The notes beneath the pieces are model-generated. The model ran no database searches, had not been told where the DNA came from, and saw only the letters and a list, made by a program, of their open reading frames with translations. From assembly GCA_038025085.1 (NCBI GenBank), contig CM076145.1, positions 13,613,000 to 13,676,999 of the forward strand: a stretch of DNA of 64,000 nucleotides, written 5' to 3'. Origin of the DNA: Tetragonia tetragonoides (taxonomy: Eukaryota > Streptophyta > Magnoliopsida > Caryophyllales > Aizoaceae). How positions within the stretch are numbered: position 1 is the first letter of the stretch; every line of letters begins with the position of its first letter. Below are positions 11,744 to 20,851 of this stretch, in pieces. The position numbers and the translations under genes are program-made.

Positions 11744-14700
11744 TGTGATACGTTAATATTTTCTATAATTACTCTATTGATTTATAAATAGTTTCGGAGA
11801 TTAAATCGTAATTATATTCAAGGATTCGATTTATTCAATTAAAGCCATAATAATATTAATTATTATTATCGGACTTTCATAAATTGCATTTATTAATTTT
11901 GAGGAGTTTAATTAAAATATTTTTTATATGAAGAAAAATTATTCATATTGTTTTAATTGGCTATTTAAATCAGAAATTTATTAAAGAAATTCCTAAACCT
12001 AGTAGTATTTGACTTGGGTTGACTGAGTGCCCTAATAAAGAAAAAGAGGAGGCAATTAATCCTCCAGCATTCACTCTCTTCGTCTCTCACTCACGTAACT
12101 CTCTCCTCACCGGCTCTCTCTCTCACTTTCTCCCCTCGATTTGCTCACCGGAGAACCACCGCCGGCCTCCCTAACCTCCGCCGGTAAGCCTCTCTCTCTC
12201 TCTCTCTCTCTCTCTCCTTCGCGCGCCCTCACGCGCGGTTGCCTGGTCGCAGGACCACCGCCGGGTCACCGGGCTGACGCTCAGGTGATGATCGACGGGT
12301 GGCCGACCGTCTCCTGCCCCCCCTCTCTCTTTCTTTTCTTCTCTCTCTCTCTCGTTCTCCTTCGCTCTCTCTCTTTCGCGTTTTCTCTCTCCTCTTCGCC
12401 CGAGCACCGGCAACCACCACCACCGGCTAGGGGTGAGCATGGGTCCTGGGTACCTGGTTCTAGTCCTGGAATTGGCTTGGACCTGGCAGGTCCGAATCTG
12501 GAACTGGTCCCGCCAATTCCAATTCTGGGTCCAAAAATTTAGACCTGCTTGGAAGCAACTCCAATTCTGGTATCATTTTTCTGGACCCAGGACCCAGTGG
12601 GTACCTGGTGGGACCAATTCCAATAACTGGGTACCTCGTGGGTCTAATTTACAATGTCTACCAAGGCTACTACTACTTTAGTTCTTCTATTGTATATGTT
12701 ACAATTTTGATCTTTTCGATGTTGTAATATTTTTTTTGGAATTGTCGCACAATCGTGACTCATAGTATTTGGATAGTATTCCGCTATTCCCATTAAAATT
12801 CTACGAGACAAGATGTCAAGCAATTTTTTTTTCAGTGAGGGATGACGGGAACTGGGTACCTGATATTGGAATTGGACCTGCCAATTCCTAGTCAGGGTAT
12901 CAGTTTCGAGGAACTGCTCTAACCAATTCCAATTATGGGTCCCAAATTTGAGGAACTGCTCTAACCAATTCCAATACCAAATCCTAAGATTTCAAGTGGG
13001 TACCTGCTTGCGCTCACCCCTACCACCGGCCATGGTGGCCAGTGGGTGGTGGTGGTGGTGATGGGTCGAGTTATGGGTCACATGCATGGGTACCCGTGAC
13101 CTAGACCTAGTTTTGAAGTTAGGGTTTCGTTTTTATATTTTTCATAATTATCAATTCCATTTTCAGTATTTTAGATTTAATGTTTTTATTTTTCTGTACT
13201 CATTCGAAATCGGAATTCGGATTTTCAAAAGCCTAGATTGATTGAAATAAATCAAGAAATTTAATAAAATTATTAGATTAATATTTAGTTACTGTTTGTA
13301 TTTTTGTATTTAATTAATTCTGATTCGGTAATTTTTTTATTTAGGACCTAACGAGCAAGCATGATAATCACCGATCGTTGGAGCATACTTACTGTTTGGT
13401 AGCATTATAGTGGTAAGCGCTCATGCCTACCTTCCTCCAATGTCCCATCAAAACTATTTTGATGTGTTATGTGCTAATTGAGAAATTGTGGTGAATTTAA
13501 TATGCAAAGCATGATTAAATTATATCGTCGTTATTATGAGATTTATTAAGTATGTTTACTGCTGTAATTATGAATTATAATTAGCATGTCGGTGTTATCA
13601 TGTTTTGGGAAATAATGAGTCCATATGATGATTATTAGACAATTGTTGAATGGTGAATTATTAGTATTATTATGCTATTGATTATATGCTAATTGGTATG
13701 GGTAATATTGAGTGCTACTGAGCACCTATATATTATCGTTGATTGTCTTGGATGATTTGTGAATTTTTGGATATCATATTACCCTGCCGAAGTGTTGCCG
13801 AAATTGTGCTAGACATGCAATGTCATCATTATTGAATTATCGTCGTTATTGAATTAAAGCGTGTTTAATTCTCATCCTATTAAATTAACATTATCGTCAT
13901 TATTTACCATTCATTGTCAAGAGCATGAAATGAATTAGTAAGTCGTGGTCTCGTAGTAGCACTATGTCGACCAATGCAAATTGTGTGAATTGAGTTAAAT
14001 GAGAGTAAGACTCCTAATGGATCCCTAGGAGTAGTCGAGCAATCGGGATTACACCTAATGGTGTAGTTCAAGGGATGAGTGGTTCCCAAGTTACTTATGC
14101 ATATCTCACAGTGTGTCTGGGATGGATCATTCCCCATTTATTAAGTCCTCTAGGGTCGTTCAATTGTACTAGAAGTAGTGTGCACACTAGAGTCATTAAG
14201 TCCATGGCGTGATTGTATCTTCAACGAACAGTCTGGGTAATCGCTTTTCTACTCGCTCTCTTACATCTCCCTGATCAAGATGGATTGTCTATGTCGTATT
14301 TTGTATGATCACTATACAAGAATTGCTTATAAAAGAATGTCGTTATGCGTATGCTTGATTATATGCTTATGTGCGTATCCAAATGAATTTCAATGATTCT
14401 TCTGAAACCTCAGGTAAGGTTTGCAAAATGTTTTTATTGGGTACGGATGACGTTTATTCAGTTTATATTATTTTTGTTTCTCTTTTGTTTCTTTTCTTTT
14501 CTTCTGTATTTTGTTTTGGTCACGGAAACCAAAGTGCAGGTTTAGTTGATTGAGGACGTTTAGCTTGGAAGTTAGAGTTGGCCTCGGATTTTTAGAACTC
14601 TTTCTGTTCAGTTTAGATCGTTGGGATTCTATTGGATTTAGCCATTTGAAGGGAAGTTGTAATAAATTGGTTTAATGATTTTTAGCTCACTTTATAGATA

Positions 14701-14901
14701 ACTCTGATATTAACTGTTTAGTTTGTTTAGTTCCTTAGTATGCTCCTTTTGATGCCTAGTCTTTCTTGCTGCTTAGCATTTACTCCTTAGTGATAAATGT
14801 TGCAGTAGCTACCCTCGGGTTTGGGAAGGTTCAGCGTGTCGAGTCGCGCACAGCGACGTCGATAGCTCCCTGGAAATCGTTGCGAATTCGGGGGTGTTAC
14901 A
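11744..14901 (+). repeat. TK2 3' LTR (contains a hAT element)
   Basis: 3158 bp; about 2555 bp after removing the 595-bp hAT element and its 8-bp TSD, close to the 2592-bp 5' LTR. The two LTRs differ by scattered substitutions and small indels. The TATA box has decayed here (CTAATAAAG near 12030). It ends GGGGTGTTACA at 14901. Confidence 0.9.
12428..13022. mobile_element. hAT-type non-autonomous DNA transposon (MITE-like)
   Basis: 595 bp with perfect 11-bp terminal inverted repeats TAGGGGTGAGC / GCTCACCCCTA. An exact 8-bp TSD flanks it (ccaccggc at 12420-12427 and 13023-13030). An 8-bp TSD and this terminus are hAT hallmarks. The interior holds many subterminal copies of GGGTACCTG and CCAATTCCAAT in both orientations, as expected for transposase-binding repeats, and no transposase. 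The 5' LTR of TK2 has the empty site, so insertion happened after TK2 integrated. Confidence 0.92.
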
Positions 14902-14906
14902 GTATG

Positions 14907-15600
14907 TCGTTGTAATGCCCGTCTGATCACATGTTTGCCAATGAACTGCGTTGTTGTAATGCTTGCCTGAATGCGTGAATGCCGTGACTACGTGCCAACA
15001 TGTACTTACGTGCTAGGAGTCCTTTCTTTTATTTTTTTTTAGCTAGTTCCTAATGCCCAAAAATGGTGCGAGAATTCCATTCAATGAACACTCGTCATTT
15101 TCCTAATGATATATTTCGTCAAAGTCATGAACAATTTTCTAGGACCTCTTTAGCAAAAAGAGAGTCAGTCTCTCCAATTTTCCCTCTCCCATTAATTATT
15201 TCTTTATTTTCTTTTTCTTTTATGGAATTCAGATTTCGTCGAAAAAAAAAGCAAAAATTGGCGAACAAAAAAAAACGCCAAAAAAAAAAAACTTTGCGGA
15301 AAAAACAAACAAAGTGGCCGAAATTGTTTTATTTTATGTTACCCCATTTTCTATTTTCTTTGAGTCTAGAAAAATAAAAAAGTAGGATGGTCCGTCTTTT
15401 CCTATTTTTCTTATTTTCGTTCGTTTACTTTATTTGCTTTGATATTAGGGGAAATATTTGGGCAATTAGGCTTAAGAATTTTTTTTTAGGACAATATGTT
15501 TTTTTTTTATGTGCGGGTCATCATTTTTTCTTAGGTGAGAGTCTCATGGTCTTTTCTCGTTACTAAGTGCTTCGTGCTTCCTATTCTGGATAGGGGGTCC
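14907..15600 (+). other. TAT1 leader, right part
   Basis: Resumption of the TAT1 leader after TK2, homologous to TAT2 37874-38530. It is very A/T rich with long A runs (15240-15300). The Lys-rich ORF at 15063-15377 is a product of this composition. Confidence 0.75.
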
Positions 15601-16920
15601 AAGGAAGAAGAAACTTCAAAAAGATGTTCAACTTGACTTTCGATAAGACATCGATCCAATTCACCTCAAATGCGCCATGATCAGAACGCGCATTACCAAC
15701 ATTAAGTCAAGATAGTTATGGGACGCGCCAATGTTTGTCCCCTCATCTGAAAACCGAAAGTCCATATCTCAGGGAAGGCCTCATCCGATTTTTCAAGAGC
15801 CAGAAAAGAAACGCAAGAGTGGGGAATCTTCCTCCAATGTTTCTCTAAAAGAGTTCTCACACCCCGAAACAAGCCAAGGAGGGAATCCGCCACACTGGGG
15901 ATAACTCTCAGTATGGCATTTGAGAGACTAGTGGACAAAGATATGCTGCAACCTATCAGTCCTACTCCAGAACCATCCATTAAGGGCCGTAACTGGAAAT
16001 AAGACGAGTACTGTAAGTACCACCAAGGAAAAGGGCATGACGGAAACAACTTTTGGGCTCTTAAACATATCATCCAAGACAAAATAGACAATGGCACTCT
16101 ACCATTGCCTAAAACTGAAGAAGCTAAAAGTACTAACAACCTCCTGGGTGCCATCAACCATATCAAAACTGAAGATCCCAAAGATTACTCTCACCTCATC
16201 TATGATGCAGAGATTGCTTTGATCTCGCAAAAGTCCTATAAAGAGGAGTTAGATCTGGGAAAAGGCAAGATGGAAGACGATAGAGATCATATACGGGAAA
16301 CTCTGGGCCGCATAATCAAAGGAATTCAAGAAATAAAAGAAAAGGTTGACATCCTAGAAGAACGCACCTCCAAGTGCAGGAACACAATTATCTTGGCTAA
16401 AGAGGAAACTTGGTGGTGTCAGGACCTCATCTACCATAAAATGTCCAAGTATGGGTACTCTCTGTCCAAGGACTCCCACGTCAAGGCTTCTCCAGAAAGA
16501 TGGAAATCCATTTTTGAGCTGCACCTACTGCGCAGCTGAAAGACACCACATCAATCAGTGCAAGCGCTTTAAGGGACTAGTCTTACGCTTCATCGACCAA
16601 GGAACAATGTGGCCGCCAAATACTTGGACAGTCAGCTGGTGTCGTCATAGTCAGGAACGGTACACCACTCTCTTTGCACCAAGGGAAGCTGTCATGAACG
16701 CTTTAGTATGGAGAGGTGACATTCAACCTTGCGTCCCTCTGGAAGATGCCAAAGCTTCACATGAAGAAAATCGTCCTTATTGCAAGTATCACAGAATATT
16801 TGGACACCATACAGACGATTGTCTTCGCTAAACGACGACATCCAGGGTGTCATTGACAGAGGAGAAGTTCCACCATCACTGAGGGACGGTGATGTCAGTG
16901 ATGGAGCCTGGAACTAGTTG
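15601..16920 (+). pseudogene. TAT1 gag relic with two Tat-type zinc-knuckle modules
   Basis: Most of the capsid part found in TAT2 is missing. What remains begins near 15890 and contains CKYHQGKGHDGNNF followed by WALKH and IQDKIDNGTLPLP (about 16010-16110), the usual end of Tat gag. An open frame follows (16105-16539) with a charged, probably coiled-coil stretch. Then a frame at 16451-16831 has CTYCAAERHHINQC and a second knuckle CKYHRIFGHHTDDC whose tail (LNDDIQ, IDRGEVP) mimics the first. TAT2 has no such second module. The left flank 15601-15890 is badly broken. No RT follows. Confidence 0.6.
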
Positions 16921-17287
16921 GCTACAAGCAAGATCTAGAAGAATCGAGTCTGAGTCCCCAAGTTTTGTCGAGTTAGGATCTTTGCTAAATCTGTAGGTTG
17001 AGTCTTGAACAGGGGCTGTTCCCCTTTTACTTTTTTTCTAAGTCTAGTTTCTTTTTTGATGGGAGTTAGAGATCCTCTTCTCTAAAGTCATATGTGCTTA
17101 TCTTTTTGCAAATCAATAAAAATTCCTCTTACTCATTTCTTCCTTTGTTTAGCTATTGATAAATCCAATGAACTCAAAGTTGCACAAATCATTAACTAAT
17201 CAATTTAAGCAATGTAAGTAAACTTCTCAAAGCAAGAATGCAAATTATTTCTTATACATGAACTTGAGCAGCTGAACTCCCTCAACG
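16921..17287 (+). other. TAT1 noncoding spacer where protease, RT and RNase H should be
   Basis: 367 bp of noncoding sequence with a pyrimidine-rich stretch near 17025-17060. No protease, RT or RNase H motif was found in any frame. It could contain a former intron or the deletion junction; nothing decides between these. Confidence 0.5.
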
Positions 17288-18608
17288 ATGCCACTCCACA
17301 TACAAAGAAGAAGTGAGCCAACCTTATGCAACAACCTAGACACAAGCCTAATCTTGGCTTCGATCGAAGAAGACCCTTGGTACCAAGATGTATTCAACTG
17401 CATCACCAAAGGTACCTACCCTCAAGACGCACCAATAAGAGCTCAACGGGCCATCCGTCTTCTAGCGGCGCGATACATAAAATACAAGGGGGTTCTATAC
17501 AAGAAGACCCACAACGGAATCAACCTCAGATGTGTGAACGCTGACGAAGCTGGAGAAATCATGGATGAGGTACATAATGGGGTATGCGGACCAGACATGA
17601 ATGGTCGAATGCTCTCTAAAAAGGTCCTACGATTGGGATACTATTGGACCACCATGGAGAGAGACTGTTACGACTATGTCAAGAAATGCAAGAAATGTCA
17701 GATATATGCCAACCTACAGCATATGCCACCCTCAATGCTCCATAAATTCACATCCCCTTGGCCATTTTCCACATGGGGAATAGATATCATTGGTAAAATT
17801 ACCCCGAAAGGCTCTGGAGGACATGAATACATCCTAGTAGCCATAGACTATTTTACCAAATGGGTCGAAGCACAGTCCTATGCCATTCTGAAACCCAAAC
17901 AAGTGTCCAAATTCATTAGGAACAACATCATCTACCGATATGGCATTCCGCATGAAATTATGAGCGACCATTTGATCCCATTTCAAAGCCGAAACAGCCA
18001 CAGTACTAAAAAGCCACAAAATCCAGCACCATAGATCATTCCCTTACCGACCCCAAACCAACGGCGCAGTGGAAGCCGCCAACAAAAACCTCAAAACCAT
18101 CATCGAAAAGATGATAGAAAATTACAAAGATTGGCCCATAAAACTCCTATTTGCTCTTTGGGGATATCGAACGTCTATAAGATCATCCACAGGAGCAACA
18201 CCTTATTCCCTAGTCTACGGGATGGAAGCTGTTCTACCCATAGAAGTCCAGCTACCCTCCATGCGCATAGCCTTAGAGGGTCAAATTCCAGAATCCCAAT
18301 GGATGCAAGCCCGTTATGAGGAACTCATGTTCACAGAAGAAAGACGCCTATGGGCTTTAGACTATTCACACATGGCAAGTGCGTTCAACAAAAATGTCCG
18401 ACCTCGAAACCTGAAAGAAGGAGACTTAGTTTGGAAGGAGTTACGTGCACCAGTTACTGGCTCCAGAGGCCAATTTCGACCGAATTGGTCCGGTCCGTTC
18501 ATCATCAAAGACATCTTATCAGGAGGCGTAGTCCGGCTCATGGACATTGATGGCATCGAGTTCAGTCAGCTCACCAACATGGATCAACTGAAGAAGTGCT
18601 ACGTCTAA
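17288..18608 (+). pseudogene. TAT1 integrase (Tat lineage)
   Basis: Starts inside the pre-integrase linker (PLHIQRRSEP). It has the HHCC zinc finger (HNGVCGPDMN ... CKKCQ, 17570-17700) and catalytic residues Asp in DIIGKIT (about 17780), Asp in MSDH (about 17965) and Glu in NGAVEAANKN (about 18065-18090). A one-base lesion at about 17970-17990 breaks the frame just after the second Asp; the C-terminal part (18069-18608) is open to TAA at 18606. Typical Tat wording includes WGIDIIGKI, YFTKWVEA, YSLVYGMEAVLP and LTNMDQLKKCY. No chromodomain. It may be trans-acting only if the frame lesion is an error. Confidence 0.85.
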
Positions 18609-18731
18609 AAAAATATTAAATAAAATAAAATAAAAATGTTAAAAAAAATAAAAAATTTTAAAAAAAAAGAGATGTACATAAATTGAACGAACTACGCTGG
18701 CCTGATTCCATACTGGATATGTAGGTAACCC
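18606..18731 (+). other. A-rich tract plus conserved noncoding block after TAT1 pol
   Basis: An A-rich run (18606-18672) directly follows the pol stop. A block at about 18686-18731 contains ACTACGCTGGCCTGATTCC and ATGTAGGTAACCC. The same pair occurs in TAT2 (41325-41393) and, in element orientation, in TAT3 (60600 down to 60477). It separates the convergent ends of pol and the antisense gene, so a 3'-end or termination role is possible. Confidence 0.65.
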
Positions 18732-18948
18732 TTTTAAGGAGCCTGCCCAAAATCAATTCAAAATTCCATTCACCTCATTCAAAAAAGGACAATCTTTATT
18801 CAAACTGAACGAATAAGCTTACATTGCAATAATTAAAATTCCTATGATTAAAAAGAAAAAGTGCAACTACGAGGGTTTAAGCTAAACAAATTCTTACTAC
18901 TTTTTTTTTTTTTTTAAAAACTAGACTTGCTTTCTAAAGAAAACTACT

Positions 18949-20295
18949 TTAGTCCTTCTTCCCGTTAGAAGGCTTCGTTGAAGAGTTGTTCTTTGAAGGA
19001 CCTTGGCTTGAGGACGACCTATGATCGCTGCCTTGAGCTAGGGGCTTGCCTCTTTTCATTACATGATAGCCTTCCTTATAAGGCCCTTCCTTCCTTTTCT
19101 TATTTCCTGTTCCTGAGTCATACCTAGGTCCCAGCTGGTCCCACTCCTCATGACGAAGGGCTCGTCTCGCTTCTCCATCACTGTTGGAAAGCCAGATCAA
19201 ATAGGTATCGGAAACGTGAGTCGGGGCAGTCACCCGTGGTACTGTCCAGCAATCCCTGCCATGCCAATATTTTCCCTAGTCTTTAGCAAATTCAGGGGTC
19301 AAAGCCAAGGTAGGTTGTCTCGTAGTCTCCTGACGAGGAATAACCTACTTCAACCTATATTGCCTCATGACCCTCGAAGGAAGAAAGCAAGTACTCCTGT
19401 ACAGGCCCACTATAGTAGTATGAGGAATGAATTTACAGCATGCCACCAAGGAGGTTAAACCCCACCAAGTCACCTGCCAACGAATAGCAGGTCCGGCATG
19501 GAAAAAGGCGTCCCATTCAGCAAGGGTCTTCTCATCATATAGCCTTTTTCTAACCAAGAAGCTAGCAGCAGTATAAGTCTTCTTTTTCCAGGCTTGAGAG
19601 GTACGAGCTATCATGTTCTCTGGCGATTCTATCATCCTTAGATGCTCGCACAACCAAATTTGAAGTAGTAGGGGGTTGCCAGAAAAGGTTTCATGAGGCA
19701 AAATTTTCAACCTGTCAAGCCCTAAAATAGTTTCTCCTATCACCATATGCAAAGGAGAGTGCCCTTCAGCCATTTGATTTTCAACTCGCAACAACGAGGC
19801 TCTACCCTGGTTGGAGAACTCTGCATTAGCAAACAATAGGCGATTCAAGAGGCAAAGTACAAAAGCCTGTCGGTGGCAACGCCTAAATATCGCGTCCTTT
19901 TCAGAAGAAGGAGCAAACTTTTCACAAATTTGAACTAAGTCCACATCGACACCAAGAATCATACTTTTGGCTTCCGCAGATGTCAAAACGAGAGATTTCC
20001 TATACTGATTACTAAAGCCATCCCTGAAATAAGGCACAGTTGGGGGAAGAACATCAGACATGTTAGTAATGGCAGCGAATTCTTCAACTAGAGGGCATAA
20101 TTCAGAGTTACCGAAACGGAAGACGTGCAAGTCTGGGTCCCAATAGTTCAAAGCAGACCGGAGGAGGGGCCAAAAGATTTTTGTTGGTCTTAGAGCCAAT
20201 AAGGTTGAGATATGGTACGTAGCCAATTCTAGTTTATCTTCTATGGTCAGATATTTACACCTGCCATCAAACTGATTTTCTAAGGATTTCACCAT
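18949..20295 (-). pseudogene. TAT1 antisense gene 1: PMD-like protein (probably the DUF7745 family)
   Basis: Antisense to pol. The start is placed at 20295 because it has the context ACCATGG and lies about 75 bp after a TATA box (20370-20377); an upstream in-frame ATG at 20382 would precede transcription. The main frame runs unbroken to a TAG near 19343, where TAT2 has Gln. A Lys/Ser-rich tail (18949-19233) follows in a second open stretch. Conserved segments are YLTIEDKLEL, YWDPDLHVFRFG, ELCPLVEEFAAIT, AFVLCLLNRLLF, SPLHMVIGETILGLDRLK, LLLQIWLCEHL and GLYRSTCFLPSRVMRQY. It resembles plant TE-associated proteins I believe are Pfam DUF7745. Several of these segments parallel the plant mobile domain. 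A minus-strand AATAAA at 18795-18800 follows the stop. No intron. Confidence 0.75.
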
Positions 20296-20369
20296 GGTAG
20301 ACGCTTTGAGAAATTTGAGAGAAATAAAGTCTGTAAAAAGAGATACGACATTAGACATCCCGTATATCC

Positions 20370-20480
20370 TATTTATAGGCAAAGAATCGGGTCAGAAGGA
20401 GTCAGAAATCCACAGAAAAGGCCCAAAGCCAGTGCCGCCAGCGGCTCTGGCCAACGCCACTAGCGGCCCCGACCTCGGCC
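20370..20480 (-). promoter_or_regulatory. Promoter of TAT1 antisense gene 1
   Basis: Reading on the minus strand, a GC-rich array (GCCGCCAGCGGC, CCACTAGCGGCC at 20431-20480) is followed by CCTATAAATAGG (TATA at 20370-20377). The start codon is 75 bp further on. The sense LTR has the same order and nearly the same TATA context (CCTATAAATA). Confidence 0.65.
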
Positions 20481-20851
20481 CAATCGACATTTCTCTTTTG
20501 TTTTTGCCTGCCTGCTTGGTCTGTTCCGCTCGTTCTAAGCCCAGTTTTCAAATGTACAACGGGATTACAAGGCCCGAGACTCTCTTAGTCTTATTCTTTT
20601 TCCATTTTCTTTTTTTATTATTTTATTCTTTTTTTAGGGGGTATAATATGTGTATTTTTTGCTTTTTCTTGCAATTTTTACCTTTTCTTTACTTTACTCC
20701 CTAAACTATGTCCTACTCTTTACTGCATAACACATTGCATACTTAGATATCAGATGGGCATAATCGAGTCATAATAGCATTCATATCAAACATATGCATA
20801 AAACAAAAACAGGACTTCAAAGTTCCGAAGACCAATGTTTACAAATCAAGC

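Larger units (their letters stand above)
2571..14901 (+). mobile_element. TK2: complete but decayed Tekay/Del-type chromovirus nested in TAT1
   Basis: LTRs start TGTGATAC and end GGGGTGTTACA, with an initiator-Met-type PBS and a polypurine tract. The flanking TSD is degraded (atgtg at 2566-2570, gtatg at 14902-14906, 3 of 5 bases), but the joined flanks match the uninterrupted TAT2 leader. Order: 5' LTR, PBS, ORF0, spacer, gag-pol, inverted repeat, PPT, 3' LTR. The pol is full of stops and lacks the middle of RT, so the element is dead. Confidence 0.9.

Noticed and set aside
15702..16181. 159-codon minus-strand ORF
   Set aside because: Shadow of the gag relic on the plus strand, which shows the recognisable Tat knuckle; the minus frame has no family-like motifs.
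20294..20704. Plus-strand 136-codon ORF
   Set aside because: It covers the promoter and GC array of the antisense gene and ends in a T-rich stretch; no homologous frame exists in TAT2.
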